A stretch of 64,000 nt of DNA, from NCBI GenBank assembly GCA_949987705.1, contig OX465286.1, positions 16,319,676-16,383,675 on the forward strand. Direction: 5' to 3'. The translations under genes were made by a program, and so were the position numbers. Origin of the DNA: Thereva unica (lineage: Eukaryota > Arthropoda > Insecta > Diptera > Therevidae). Shown one piece after another: positions 22,871 to 34,244 of the stretch (positions are counted from its first letter, which is position 1; each line of letters opens with the position of its first letter). The notes under the pieces are model-generated. The model searched no databases. It was not told where the DNA came from and was given only the letters and a program-made list of their open reading frames with translations.

Positions 22871-23405
22871 CTGAAGTCTTCCGTTTAATGTTAACGTAAT
22901 CAAAGAATTTTTTAGGATCACTTATGATACTATCACCAACAGAATTAATGCAGAGTAGGCCTCGCGAGACCTAACAGCAAATTCTGAGGCTAGTCTAATG
23001 TATTCGGAATTCAATCGCTCGTTTATGTGTTATTTTTGATCATGTTATATAATTTATTTCTTTGATTACGTAGGAATCTAGTATCTCTTTTTAATTTGGT
23101 TTTTTTAATTTTGGGTACATATTTGTCGATGATGTTGAAAATGATAGAATAAAAGCATGAAACTATCACGTCAAGATCATTGCTAGTTAGCCTATGCTCC
23201 CAGTCGACTAGGGATAATTCGAAACCAATACTGTCCAGGTCCGCGTTCTTAAAATCGTAAACAAGTGCATTGTTATGTGATGTACGATGCTTGGGGATTG
23301 ATGAATTAAATTCGAGGATCCACGCGAAGTGGTGGATGGAGTTCGTAAATAGGTTTTCCTCATCGGAAACGAGTAGAGTCTTTGTCTCTGCTTTCACCAA
23401 TGCGA
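22871..23405 (-). mobile_element. LINE F, 5' part (endonuclease-RT linker)
   Basis: The minus-strand frame 23400-23023 reads DWEHRLTSNDLDVIVSCFYS and IIDKYVPKIKKTKLKRDTRF, then RNQRNKLYNMIKN. It continues with frame slips to YIRLASEFAVRSREAY and DPKKFFDYVNIKRKTSG at the border with LINE D. This is the region between endonuclease and RT in jockey-like elements and belongs with the C-terminal part at 18.6-19.6 kb. The RT core between the two halves is absent, so LINE D did not simply split a complete copy, or a deletion accompanied the insertion. Confidence 0.75.
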
Positions 23406-23433
23406 CAAGAAGGCCAATTGTACTTAAACAAGG

Positions 23434-23552
23434 GCAGCGCTTTCATATTGGCAACTGGTGCACTCCTACCGGGCGCAATTCGATTGGGACGCAATTTCCG
23501 ATCAAAGCAGCATACTGGCATACTGCACCGGGCGCATAAAAAAAACTCAAGC
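23434..23552 (-). repeat. Dispersed repeat W, copy 1
   Basis: The minus strand carries ATGCGCCCGGTGCAGTATGC and GAATTGCGCCCGGTAGG, followed by CCAATATGAAAGCGCTG. Related copies lie at 29.0 kb and 29.7 kb. Repeat W directly abuts a LINE fragment here and at 29.0 kb. It may be the end of a DNA transposon family; no terminal inverted pair was found. Confidence 0.55.
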
Positions 23553-23559
23553 CGCACAT

Positions 23560-26500
23560 CCGGCTAATAATTCACAGTGCATAATTAGCACGGTTTTTTG
23601 ATAAAATTTTGCGAAATTGCGCACGAGATTTTGGTTTTTTTTTTTTTTTGGGAAAAATTTAATTCTCGAAATGTTTTAGACCAATTTTGTAATACTTTAG
23701 AGCGAATCTCGTAAATTTATCCGGCAATTGCCTGTTTTGTTGCTGTCCTCGTATCCACTCTACTCTCTCTCTCTAATCTTCAGATATATTGCCATATGTG
23801 TACCTTATATTTCCTAAGACACACCCTGTTACTTTTTATTTTATTTTTTTTTTTTTTTGTTTTTTTTATCATCTCAAAGAAAACTTTTGCCCAATTTCCA
23901 TTTTTTTACATTCCATACAGAAGGGAAAAAACCGTGTGATATATTTTCAATTTTATTTTGCGTTTCAATTTGCCAAACATCCTTCCTCATTCCTTTATTT
24001 GATTTTTTTTTTGCATTTGCTGTGTCTGTGTAAGACACGCGGCTTTTACGTACATGTGTAGTGTACAGTACACGCAAGAGCCGGCCTTCGTCAATTTTTT
24101 TTGTTGGTGCTAACAGGGGATTCCCAAACCATTCATTTTGCTATTCTGATATGTTTTTTTTTTTTTTTTTTCAATTTTTCAAAGTTAAGACATTTTTGAT
24201 TGCAAGACAAAAGCGACCAATTTTTTGGTGCGTGAATATGGCGAGAGCACATATGTATATATGTATAAAAGCGCGAGGATGGATGGGCGGTGGGTCGAAA
24301 GGGGGGAGGGGGAGTTTGTGGTGGCTAAGCACAAGGTGTATAGCCCTGTGGCGGAGGCTGACGGCGGTGAGGCAGAAGGACTCGCTGGTTTAGCAACAAA
24401 AAAAAGGAAGAAAAAAAAATATTAAAACTGATGAAAGGAAAAGGATGTGAACGCGAAGATAAACACACAACGGCGGTGGAGTTACAGTGTAAACAGATAT
24501 GACCAAAAACACACCATATTTTGTCGTCGTCGTCGTCGGGGTAGAGAATGCGAGATTGCCACCCTTTAAGAAGATATGTAGGTAAGCAAAAAAAAAATTG
24601 GTAAAATTTTCGGTGGACTTGGTGCGCTCCTCCATGAGTGGTTACCAAGAAGGAAATCTACCTTTGCACACGGCAACGAGCTTCGTTTTTTTTTTACTTT
24701 CGAAAGAGGAAAATGATTTCTTGTGTTCGCATATACATGTAAATACAGAAAGCATCCTTCGCGCGCGTCCTTGTAGTATGAACGGGGTAAAATAAGGATC
24801 GACTAAAGCCTATAAAGACCCAACCAACGACAAATACTGTTCTTTCTGCGCGATATATACTATATGTGGAAGAGAGGTTGATTCTCGTGTGACTCAGATG
24901 AGTACCATCACACAGTAGTAGGTGGGCTGTGTCAGGGACGAGGGACGGGGATCGTTTTGGTGGAAGAAGTTGGCCGTGTGGTCGCAGGATGCGAGGGGGG
25001 GGGGCGGGCTCTGGGGGTGGTGAATAAATATTTCCTCTCATTACTTTTTTCCCATCTTTACACTCGTCGCAAAAAAGTGAAAAGAGAAACGCTGAAATTT
25101 CCGCAGATCAAGTAAAAAAAGAATACATATAAGAAAAAAAACTAATAAGATGAAAAAGAAGAAGATGATGAAGGAAACAATTGTTTATGTGTGAGAAACA
25201 AAATAAACGGGGCACAGCGAAAGGACCTCCTTTTATACTCCTAATATCCGACGAATGTGGGGTGGTGGGTGACATTTTTTTCTAGTTTTTTGTGTGCGAT
25301 TTTTTGTGCGCTTCTCTCCCTTAAAAAAACCAAGAGAATTTCTTCTTGGGATTACACTGGAGGAAAAAAGCACACCAAAAAGCATATAAAACACACAGAA
25401 GAACAAAAAAAAAATAAATAAAAAAAAAAAAACTGTGAAAGCCTAAAGTGGATAAACGAAGTGAAAGGGTGGATGCTCAACTAAATCAGCACCCAACCCC
25501 AGGGATTGACAATTGTTTCACCCTTCTCCTCATATATGTATGAAGAAATACAACGTCACACACACGGGGAAACAGCAAAAAAAATACAATTTTCAACTGA
25601 TATCTAAGATAACGTGACAAATGCCGGGAATTTTACATTACTTGATATTTTTACGAATAAAAGGCGCAAAAAAATAAGGAAATGGGTACGAGTGGGGGTG
25701 GGGGTGGGTTGGGGTGTCATATCGCTCCAGTAGTCAACGCTGCTGCTATGCTTGGCATAAGAAAAAAAAACAGAGTAAAAAAAATAAGAGAGGGGGTGTA
25801 AGGGCACAGTGATACACAGGGTTAAAGGGTGATAACTGATTTTATACACACATTTTCTTCGATATCTTCCCGATATATAGATATATATGTATGTATATAT
25901 GTTCCACCCAGAGAAACTTGAGGGAAATACGAGTGAAATGTGAGCCCCAGCCAAAAAGGATGAGGTTTAAAGGCCTGCGGAAGGAGTGCTGTTTTTTTTT
26001 ATCCTTTAAAGGGGGTGTTGATGAAGGGTTTATAGGATGGGGCTGGGTGGTTGGTAGAGAAGGTGCGATTCGGAATCCTTTCTCATAAAAAAAAATAAAT
26101 AAAAAAAACCAAATCGACAGCTATGGATGACGTTTTAAAGTTTTATACGCGCGCAGCCCCTTCAATATATCGCAGAATTAAGTTTTATGTCGTGTTACCT
26201 TTATTGAACAAACACATACACACAAGGACACGTTAATACATACTTAATAATACAATCACATATACGAACACATTCATATTCAAACAAATATATATATACA
26301 TATAAGATGATGAGGATGGAAAGCTTCAAGAGGGATGATGTGTAAATCAGAGGGAGCGGGGGGCTGTTTGTATATTTTATACCACATTCCAACTCTTACT
26401 TTTTTTAAACTCCCTAACTACAGGTCCTTGCCTGATTTCTTTTTTTTTTTTTAGAGGAAGACACATAACTTAAAGGGGGTAAGTAACTAAAGAAGCGAAT

Positions 26501-28030
26501 TTTTGCACCCTTTGTAGCATAGCAAGAAAAAAAAAATAAAAAAAAAATTTGCAAACTACCCTAAAATACTTGACGACACACGCAGAGAGAGAGAGAGAGA
26601 TAGAGGGAGAACAGCAGAAGTCAAATTGTATAACGTTTATTACAAAAACACCATATAAGGCCAGAGTGTGTGATTAGAGATTGCGAAAATTTTTCGGTGG
26701 AAAACTACTGTGGAAATAAATAGTGAAAAATACATTGTGTACATACATACATAAGCACAGCACCCAGGATTAGTCGTGTGATTAACAACAAAAACGAAAT
26801 TTTCTTATCTCAACCCTTACACAAAAAAAAAAAAAAAAATAACGAACAAAAATGAGGAAAAACTTTTTTCTTCATAGGGTGGCAAAAAAAACTACAAAAT
26901 CGATACCCTTCGATTGGAAATTGGAAATGTCTCGTGTGGCAGCAGCACAAAAAGGGATTTTATTATATATATATATGTATACGTTTTTTAAGGGGTGGAT
27001 TTCGTCTTCCTTGATTTTCCCTTTTTTTTATTTTATTTTCTAACGGGTAAAGTTCAGATAGAAACGAATCCAAAACGAAAGGGTTAATAACCTCCAATGG
27101 TGAAAAGGTAGCATTGTTTCTACCCCCACCCTGTGCCATTTTTTTCTGATTTTTTTTTAAGAATCAGAGCATTTGTCTTAAGCGAAGCTCTCTGATAATT
27201 TTAGTTGCTTCTTTAGTTCTTTTATTTTATTTTATTTTTTTCTTTAAATGCTTTTTTTGGATTAGACACTTTACTATTTAGATACTAGCAAAAACCCGCG
27301 TGCGTTGCAACGCCTTTTAATAAAAAGAATTGTGTGTGTGCATAGTCCGAGATAAGATAAGGGTATAATGAAACGAGAAACAAATCTGCAAAACATGACT
27401 TTTGGGTACATACAGGTAATTGGGACCTTGTGCAGAACTTGCTTCTTGGCGACCTCAACATTTAGATGATAAGAGCTCATGTTTGAATTTTATGCACTAC
27501 ATTGACAAAACGTATAAAGTATACGTGTATAACACCCAAAATAGGTACGGCGCGAATGAGTAAAAATTCTACTTTGCAGCCCGCTACAGGCACTTACCAA
27601 CCAATAAAGGGCGGACGGTATAGTCCAAACGAAACACGGTACTCTCACACTTTTTTTTAGATTAAAACGAGCAAAATTGGAGCTTTAAAAGATTGTATAG
27701 GACGCAGAAAACGGTCAATTAACTTAAAAACAATAAAGGCTTCCATTAGCATACTTAGTAGACCGGTTCACGTCGATTGTGTAGGTTAAGCAGCATTGGA
27801 CTTGGTTAGTACGTAGTTGGGGGACCGCTTGGTTAAACGACAGTCGCCTTTAGAATGATTGATTCGTTTTTGTAACAGAAGGTGGATAACTCTGGCAGGT
27901 TTATTTTTTAGTTGTTCATGCCTGTAGGGGGGGGGGGGGGTCCTATACCAATGTGGCAGGGGCCTTTTTTCGCTGTCTGCTAAATGCGGGAGCTTACATA
28001 TCAATTAAATTATTTTAACTCGGGAGCTAG
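23560..28030. other. 4.5 kb of simple-sequence-rich DNA without a recognised gene
   Basis: Many A- and T-homopolymer runs, (TA)n blocks such as 25870-25900 and 26960-26980, GA repeats near 26590 and a G-run at 27927-27940. All open frames on both strands are short and biased by homopolymers, and none has a domain that I recognise. It could be intron, untranslated or intergenic DNA of a host gene. Confidence 0.5.
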
Positions 28031-28033
28031 AAG

Positions 28034-28985
28034 TTAAAAATAATCTGTGTATTCGAGATCTTCTGGCCGTTCTACCATTCTCCATCCGATGCCTCCTGTT
28101 TCTCTGCTGACTTTCTTCATTGTTTCGTCAAGTATAGTAATGAATAGTCTAGGGGCCCTGGCTAGGCTTACGAGTTTCATCATCCGGAGCTCCACAGCAT
28201 ATTGTTGGCTTTGGCTTCCTCGAGCATTCGCCTCCATGATTCTCGATCTCTGGCTCGATTTTCCCAGTTTTTTTATTCCCAAACTGACGTCGACGGTCAT
28301 GACGCCATCTATATATCTTTTCTTAGGCAGACCTGGTGTCCGTTTTCCTGGCGGTACTTTGTCGGGTTTCGCTCTGCACCTCGTTAGACATGAACAATCC
28401 ATCTTAGTCCGTTTATTTTGATCACGTTCACAGTGTGTGGAGTCTAACTGATTTCATACAACTCTGAGTTGTATCTTCTCTTCCAAATGCCATCATCATC
28501 CTTTGTAGATCGAACGAAGGATTTTCTCTTCAAATCGTTCTACCAACGCTGCGCCTACGTTTCTTAATGTCCACACTTGCGAACCATATAAATAGTAGGA
28601 CAGGCCTTATTAGTGTTGTGTAAAGTGCCAATTTTGTCTTCCTTGATATATATTTCTGAGCTGCAGGTGCTTGCGTAGACCAAAGTAACATTTACTAACC
28701 AATGCTATTCGTCTTCTGATTTCGGCCGATGTATCATTACCTTTTGTTATAATCGTGCCTAGGTGTACAAATTCATCCACTGCTTCTATATTGTAGGTAT
28801 CGACCGTTATGATTTGCCTGCAACTTCTGGCGTTTTTTGTGCATTTCGTTTCCAGGACGAAAACCGGATTGATACTGTCCTAATATTCTTTCCACGTACG
28901 GTTGTAGTCTATTATTGAGTACAGGTGAAAATACTTTGCACGTTGTGTTCAATAGCGTTATTCCTCTATAGTTGACGCAAGATAG
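28034..28985 (-). mobile_element. LINE E, 3' part, rearranged
   Basis: On the minus strand: NYRGITLLNTTCKVFSPVLN and ERILGQYQSGFRPG (RT start, 28770-28985), a jump over the catalytic core to VDEFVHLGTIITKGNDTSAE and IRRRIALVSKCYFGLRKHL, a decayed thumb, then GLPKKRYIDGVMTVDVSLGI (28190-28400), the C-terminal domain. A palm piece (ILDETMKKVSRETGGIGWRM, then LEYTDYF at the place of YADD) lies after the C-terminus at 28034-28160, so the copy is rearranged. The RT start picks up exactly where the LINE E part at 32884 stops. Confidence 0.75.
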
Positions 28986-28995
28986 GGCACCCAGG

Positions 28996-29065
28996 AACGG
29001 CGCTTTCATAGGTGCAAATGATGCACTTGCACCGGGTGCAATTAGACGGGGAACTAAAAAAAAGT
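28996..29065 (-). repeat. Dispersed repeat W, copy 2
   Basis: GGCGCTTTCATAGGTGCAAA and TTGCACCGGGTGCAATT match the copies at 23.4 kb and 29.7 kb. It abuts the broken edge of LINE E. Confidence 0.55.
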
Positions 29066-29151
29066 AAAATTGAAAAAGTATTACCATGACTTTATTTTCA
29101 TATATTAAATGAACTGCACTAAGTGTTTATGTCTTTTTCCATTGTCCTTTG

Positions 29152-29226
29152 CCAATCAAATCCATTTCATTCGCCTGTTATCGTCGCTTATCCTTTCTTG
29201 GCCGGCACGGTGCCATAGTTATTGAT
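29152..29226 (-). mobile_element. LINE D 3' fragment
   Basis: TCCATTTCATTCGCCTG, then TATCCTTTCTTGGCCGGCAC and GGTGCCATAGTT, match LINE D copy 3 at 61728-61785 in the same orientation. This short piece retains the 10 bp that copies 1 and 2 have lost. Confidence 0.7.
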
Positions 29227-29705
29227 TTGCAGCTCATATCAGCAGTTCATTGCAGTACTATCATAGATCAATAATTCGCAGACACCTGGATGACCTCTGT
29301 TCGGAAGTTGTTGAAAGCGCCTTATTTGACCAGAAAGACTGCCAAGGTGGACTGTTTTTATTTTATGCAAGATTATTCAGTGGAAACTAATACATGTAGT
29401 TCAGTGACCACCGATTATACCTTGATATATTAAGGCTTGGAGAACTACATAGGGACCTTGATTATGATCTATAGATTCGCGGAGCCCAGGACTCTGCTTG
29501 AAAGTACACCGAAAAACATCCTGGAGCAGATGATGAGGTTGGTAGATGTGTGAAGAATGGTGGCAATGGCTACGAAGACCCTCTACCAAAACTTAAGAAG
29601 TACCAAGCTTAAAGAGGCACCACTAGCGGTAGAGTTTTTTAAAGTTTAAGTGCAAGCAAAGCTAGCACAAAAGTAAGATTGCGAAGCAAATCCTGATTGG
29701 ACACA

Positions 29706-29797
29706 GGCTTTCATAGGTGCAAATGACCAGCTAATGGGGCGCAATATGGCATATTGCACCGGGCGCAAAAAATCAAGCGCCGCCACTAATTGCAGCA
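29706..29797 (-). repeat. Dispersed repeat W, copy 3
   Basis: GCTTTCATAGGTGCAAATGA, then GGGGCGCAATATGGCATATT and GCACCGGGCGCAAAAAATCA, ending AGCGCCGCCACT. The end AGTGGCGGCGCTTGA read on the minus strand resembles a hAT-type terminus, but no partner end was found. Confidence 0.55.
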
Positions 29798-29983
29798 TGG
29801 CATGCACAACGGCATGACGGACTAATAGTACAAAGTTGATTCCTAAACTGCCCCAAAAAAGAGATATCAAAATTCAATAACCGAGTTCTATACTTCTAGC
29901 AGTATGGGATGCCATATACAATTTAAACGAAACATTTGGTCTAGGAGAATCAATAACAATTCAAAAACTTAAAAAATCGCACC

Positions 29984-32450
29984 GGCCGTGAACACACAAT
30001 TGGAAACCAAGGCCTAAGCCAAGTTACCAATAACAATGGTGAGCTTTTCGTTGACTTTTGTAGTTACCACCAACTAATGGTAGGTGGAACTTACTTTTGT
30101 CACAAGAAGATACACAAAGAGACCTGGGTATCGCCCGATGGTAGAACGAGAAATCAGATAGATCACGTGGCCGTCAGCCGCAGATGGAGAACTATTCTTG
30201 AGGATGTCAGGAGTTCCAGGGGAGCGGATACTGGAAGCGACCACCATTGGTTGTAGCAACTATTCGCCTAAAAGTCGCCTCAATCAGAAACGTGCAGCAT
30301 GATGCTAGAACCCGTAGACGGTTTAACGTAGATCTTCTGCGGGAGAGCGTTAAAAAGCGGGAATTTGCTGGAAACCTGCAAGAATTATTAAACCAGCAAA
30401 CCGTTTCTGACGGCACAAATATTGAAGAATTGTGGAGTACGACAAAGGGCGCGATATTGACGGCTGCAGAAACGAGCATCGGTTATGTCCAAAGAAACCA
30501 GCAACACTGGATCTCGGACACAACCTGGCAAAAAATGGAACGCAGAAGGGCCCTCAAAATTAACGTAAACTCTACAAACGACCCGGAAAGACGTCACCAA
30601 CTAGAACGGGAATACTCCCAATTACATCGGGAGGTTAAGAGAAGTGTCCGGCGTGATAAAAGGCAACAGATAAATGAGCTCGCAGAAAAAGCGGAAAACG
30701 CGGCAAACACAGGCAACAGTAAGGTGCTGTACCAAATCACTAAACAGCTCTCGGGAAAGCACTCTACTAAAAAGCATGCCGTTAAGAGTGCGGATGGAAG
30801 GCTGCTGTGCAGCGACGAGGAGCAACTCCAAAGATGGAGAGATTACTTCTTCGCCGCCCTGAATGGCACACTTACACAGGAACCTCAGGAAAACAGCAAC
30901 AATGCACAGCCAATAAGAATCACCACCCGGGCCCCATCCAAGACGGAAATAGTAGCCGCAATTCATGCGATGGCCAATGGTAAAGCAGCTGGGAAAGATG
31001 GCATCCCGCCAGAATTGTTGAAAGCCGATTCAAGCCTCATAGCTGATGCGCTTCAGCCAATCCTAGAAATAGCATGGAACACCTGTACCTTTCCGGAGGA
31101 TTGGACGGAAGGTATCATAGTCAAAATACCAAAAAAGGGGGACCTAACAATATGCGACTACTGGAGAGGCATCTGTTTACTATCTACAGTGGGCAAAATT
31201 TTGTCCTATATAGTACTATCTTCGATAAGTGAGGCTTAGGAGGCCGCAGGCCGGATTCAGGAAGGGCCGCTCCTGTATTGATCATATTAACACCTTGAGA
31301 ATAACAGTGGCGCAGTCTACTGAATTCCGATCCCCCCTTTACCTTGCTTTCGTAGATTATGAGAAAGCGTTCGACTCGGTTAATAGGAGCTTCATTTGGC
31401 AGGCACTACGGCGACGTGGACTGCCTGATAAAATAATAGAATTGATAAAAGCCCTATATAACAATTCCAAATGTAGAGTTCTCCATAATGGAAAATTATC
31501 CGACCGCTTCGTGGTGAGCTCAGGAGTACGACAAGGATGCCTACTTTCGCCTTTACTATTTCTTATAGTAATAAATGACATCCTTGTCGGCGCTCTAGAT
31601 AGTAGAACAGGCGGCATACAATGGGGTTTGTTATACCGCCTTAAGGATTTCGACTACGCTGATGATATCTGTTTGCTTGCCCACAGACACCAGGACCTCA
31701 AAACATGCTTAACAATTTGGCAACAGAAAGTAGTCCAGCAGGCTTAAGGCTAAATCCGACTAAAACTAAAGAAATGCGGATAAATGCAAACACCATTGAA
31801 CGGGCTGCGCTGAATAACCGTGACGTGGAACTGGTCGATAAATTCTGCTACCTCGGTAGCATTATTACCGAAAATGGTGGGGCAGGAGAAGACGTCAGTT
31901 CCAGAATAAATAAAGCACGAGGCGCATATGGATGCCTGTCCCGCATATGGAGATCAACGGAGATCTCAACTAACACCAAATTGCGGCTGTTCAACTCCAA
32001 CGTTAAGGCAGTTCTTTTGTACGGTTGCGAAACATGGAAAGTCACCCAATTCATCAAAGGACGCCTACAAGTCTTCATCAACAGTTGCCTGCGCCGTATC
32101 CTAAAAATCCGCTGGCAAGATAGAATTTCAAACGAAGAACCATGGCCAAGAAAGGATAGACGACCAAATCCAGGCAAAGGAAATGGAATTGGGTTGGCCA
32201 CACCTTGCGACGCGAAAACGAAAATCTAGCCAAACAGGCCCTTTACTGGAATCCGCAAGGATCCCGTCGAGTAGGAAGACCTAGAACAACGTGGAGGAGA
32301 ACCCTACTAGAAGAAGGCGCAACAACTGGGAGATCCTGGTCGGAGCTGAGAGCTGTCGCGCAAAACAGAGTCCGCTGGAGGGCAACTGTTTCCGCCCTAT
32401 GTCCCATGAGGGATGAAAGGAGTTTAAAGAAGAAGAAGAAGAAGAATGAG
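29984..32450 (+). mobile_element. LINE D copy 2, 5'-truncated
   Basis: Very similar to copy 1 from the middle of the endonuclease (GRDN block) to the GAA-rich tail at 32426-32446. The frame 30247-31239 covers the end of the endonuclease, linker and RT start; 31229-31747 the RT core with FDYADDICLLAHRHQ; and 31705-32229 the thumb. It shares with copy 1 the 10-bp deletion near 32146 (ATGGCCAAGAAAGG) and the extra C in AAATCCAGGC, but differs by a further deletion near 31230 and by the intact A at 30862. The different flanks show that the two copies are separate insertions and not one segmental duplication. Confidence 0.9.
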
Positions 32451-32883
32451 ACGAACATTGTCAACATTATAAGAGGCCATTACTGATTTGATCCTGAGGA
32501 GGCCGTTGCTGTTTCCCGTTTTCGTGTTTCGTCGTTTCTTGTTTTAGCAGCTGTTCATACCGCCCGCGCGGCACTGAGACAATGTGCATATTAATGCAAT
32601 GATAGCAATTCACCGTAACGCTTGGTTATAAACGATACTCGATGTTTCATTTCTAAGTATTACAACGTTTGCGACACTAAGTGAGTCGACTTAGTTGAGT
32701 TGATATTTTGCAAATAGTCATAAATATCGCTCATCAAAATTCCCGTGTCTATTACCAACTTTCAAAGAGCAACCTGCAGCTTAATGTCATGATTATCATT
32801 AATCTCAGAAAATTTTCTATATCCTATAGAAGAATAGTACTGAATTCTGAGTTTTCCGATTGCACTCTCATTTTATGTTTTAC
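32451..32883. other. Spacer, no gene seen
   Basis: 433 bp of unique AT-rich sequence between LINE D copy 2 and the LINE E middle part. Confidence 0.5.
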
Positions 32884-33432
32884 ATTACTTTTTTAATCTG
32901 TCCCTGCACGCTGTGATATCTCCTTTTTTATGTACCGGACAGAGGATGCCTTTTCTCCAGTCTTCTGGCACCACTTCCTGCTCCCATACTTGGACAATTA
33001 ATTTATGAATCGCTTGGTGTAATGTAGGCCCTCCATATTTAACCAGCTCCGCTGCGATGCCGTCTGCACCCGAGGCCTTGTTGTTTTTGAGCCGGCTGAT
33101 GGCTCTGCTAACTTCTTCTATGCTTGGTGGCGGCAGCATAGCATTATCATCAGATATTGGTGGAGCCTCCGAATCCTCAGTTAGCTCGCCATTTAGCAAT
33201 TCATGAAAGTGCTCTTCCCATCGCTCCAAGATGCCTTTAGGATCGGTGATCAGATTCCCTTCTTTGTCCTTGCAGTATGTGCAACGTGGTGTGAATTGCG
33301 TCATACTGCGGACTCTTTGGTAGAACTCCCGCGCCTGGTGCGGCCGTCGTTCTCTGTACTGTTCTAGCTCACAGACGAGATTTTTTTCCCAGGCTTCCTT
33401 TTTTCGTCTGTGAATTCTCTTTTCTTCTTTTC
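32884..33432 (-). mobile_element. LINE E, middle part
   Basis: On the minus strand KRIHRRKKEAWEKNLVCELE leads, from the LTR border, through EQYRERRPHQA into the frame 33304-32885: DPKGILERWEEHFHELLNGE, LKNNKASGADGIAAELVKYG, WRKGILCPVHKKGDITACRD, after which homology stops (RLKK and a stop). This is the basic linker and the first RT blocks of an RTE-like LINE. Its upstream continuation lies beyond the BEL element at 41622, and its downstream continuation probably at 28985. Confidence 0.8.
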
Positions 33433-33917
33433 TGTGGAAAAATCGGGGGGTTTAAGGGTTGCTGATCTGCCGGGGGGGCTGAATCTTCTTCAAAAGGTGA
33501 ATTCCGGGGTGCATCCACTGAACTTAACACCAAAAAGGAACGAGGTTTACACTAATAACTCAAACTAATACTTTAAGTTTAATTTCCGTTGTATTTATTT
33601 TAAATATAAGTAATTTATAGGTAATTTATAGCGAATTCTGACTTCTGCTTGCTACAATTTCTACATTCCTACTGACTTCCTTTGTGGATCTCCTACGCTG
33701 GGTAACCGTTGTGAGTCGAGGATAAAATTGGTGGGGCGATCGGGATAACTGCTCTCAGCCGATCATGCATCTACGGGGGGCATGATCCCCGAATGACATG
33801 TCTGATACCGAGCTTTTTGTAGTTGATGTTCGATGCAACTTGGTTTGTTTTGAGGTTTGATGTAACTTGTTGGGTTTTGAGGTTCGATGTAACTTGTCCT
33901 CCTTTCGATTTCCAACA
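33433..33917 (-). repeat. BEL/Pao 3' LTR
   Basis: 485 bp, TG...CA ends (TGTTGG start and CCACA end on the element strand). I found no difference from the LTR at 41137-41621 by eye. On the element strand two TATAAAT boxes (33624-33630 and 33613-33619) are followed within 30 bp by AATAAA (about 33594-33599), giving candidate promoter and polyadenylation signals close together. Confidence 0.95.
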
Positions 33918-33931
33918 TTCTCCCCCGCCTT
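33918..33931 (-). promoter_or_regulatory. Polypurine tract for plus-strand priming
   Basis: On the element strand AAGGCGGGGGAGAA directly precedes the 3' LTR. It is purine-only apart from one C, as expected for the second-strand primer. Confidence 0.8.
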
Positions 33932-34244
33932 GAAATCTCTAAGGTTTCAACATAACGAGGAAGTGCGATGGTGTTGTATTCGCCTCCTTCGAGTCACGGA
34001 TCGGTAGGTCTCCACAATTTTGTAATGTTCTCCTCCTGTTCTACTCCTTTTGGCCGTTGTGTCCTCTTGATGATTTTACCCTCTCTGGACAGGTCCCTCG
34101 GCAGTTTCCACAGACGTATATAGGTGATGGACATGAAAGGAAGAAAATTTGATCAGCAGTAAAGAGTTGCATAATATATTGAATGTAATAAAATCAAATA
34201 TACAATTATTAGATGAACATGAAAATATTTCAGGTTTTAGAGGT

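Noticed and set aside
27290..27330. Repeat-like phrase CCCGCGTGCGTTGCAACGC
   Set aside because: It resembles dispersed insect repeats, but no second copy is present in this window and no boundary can be set.
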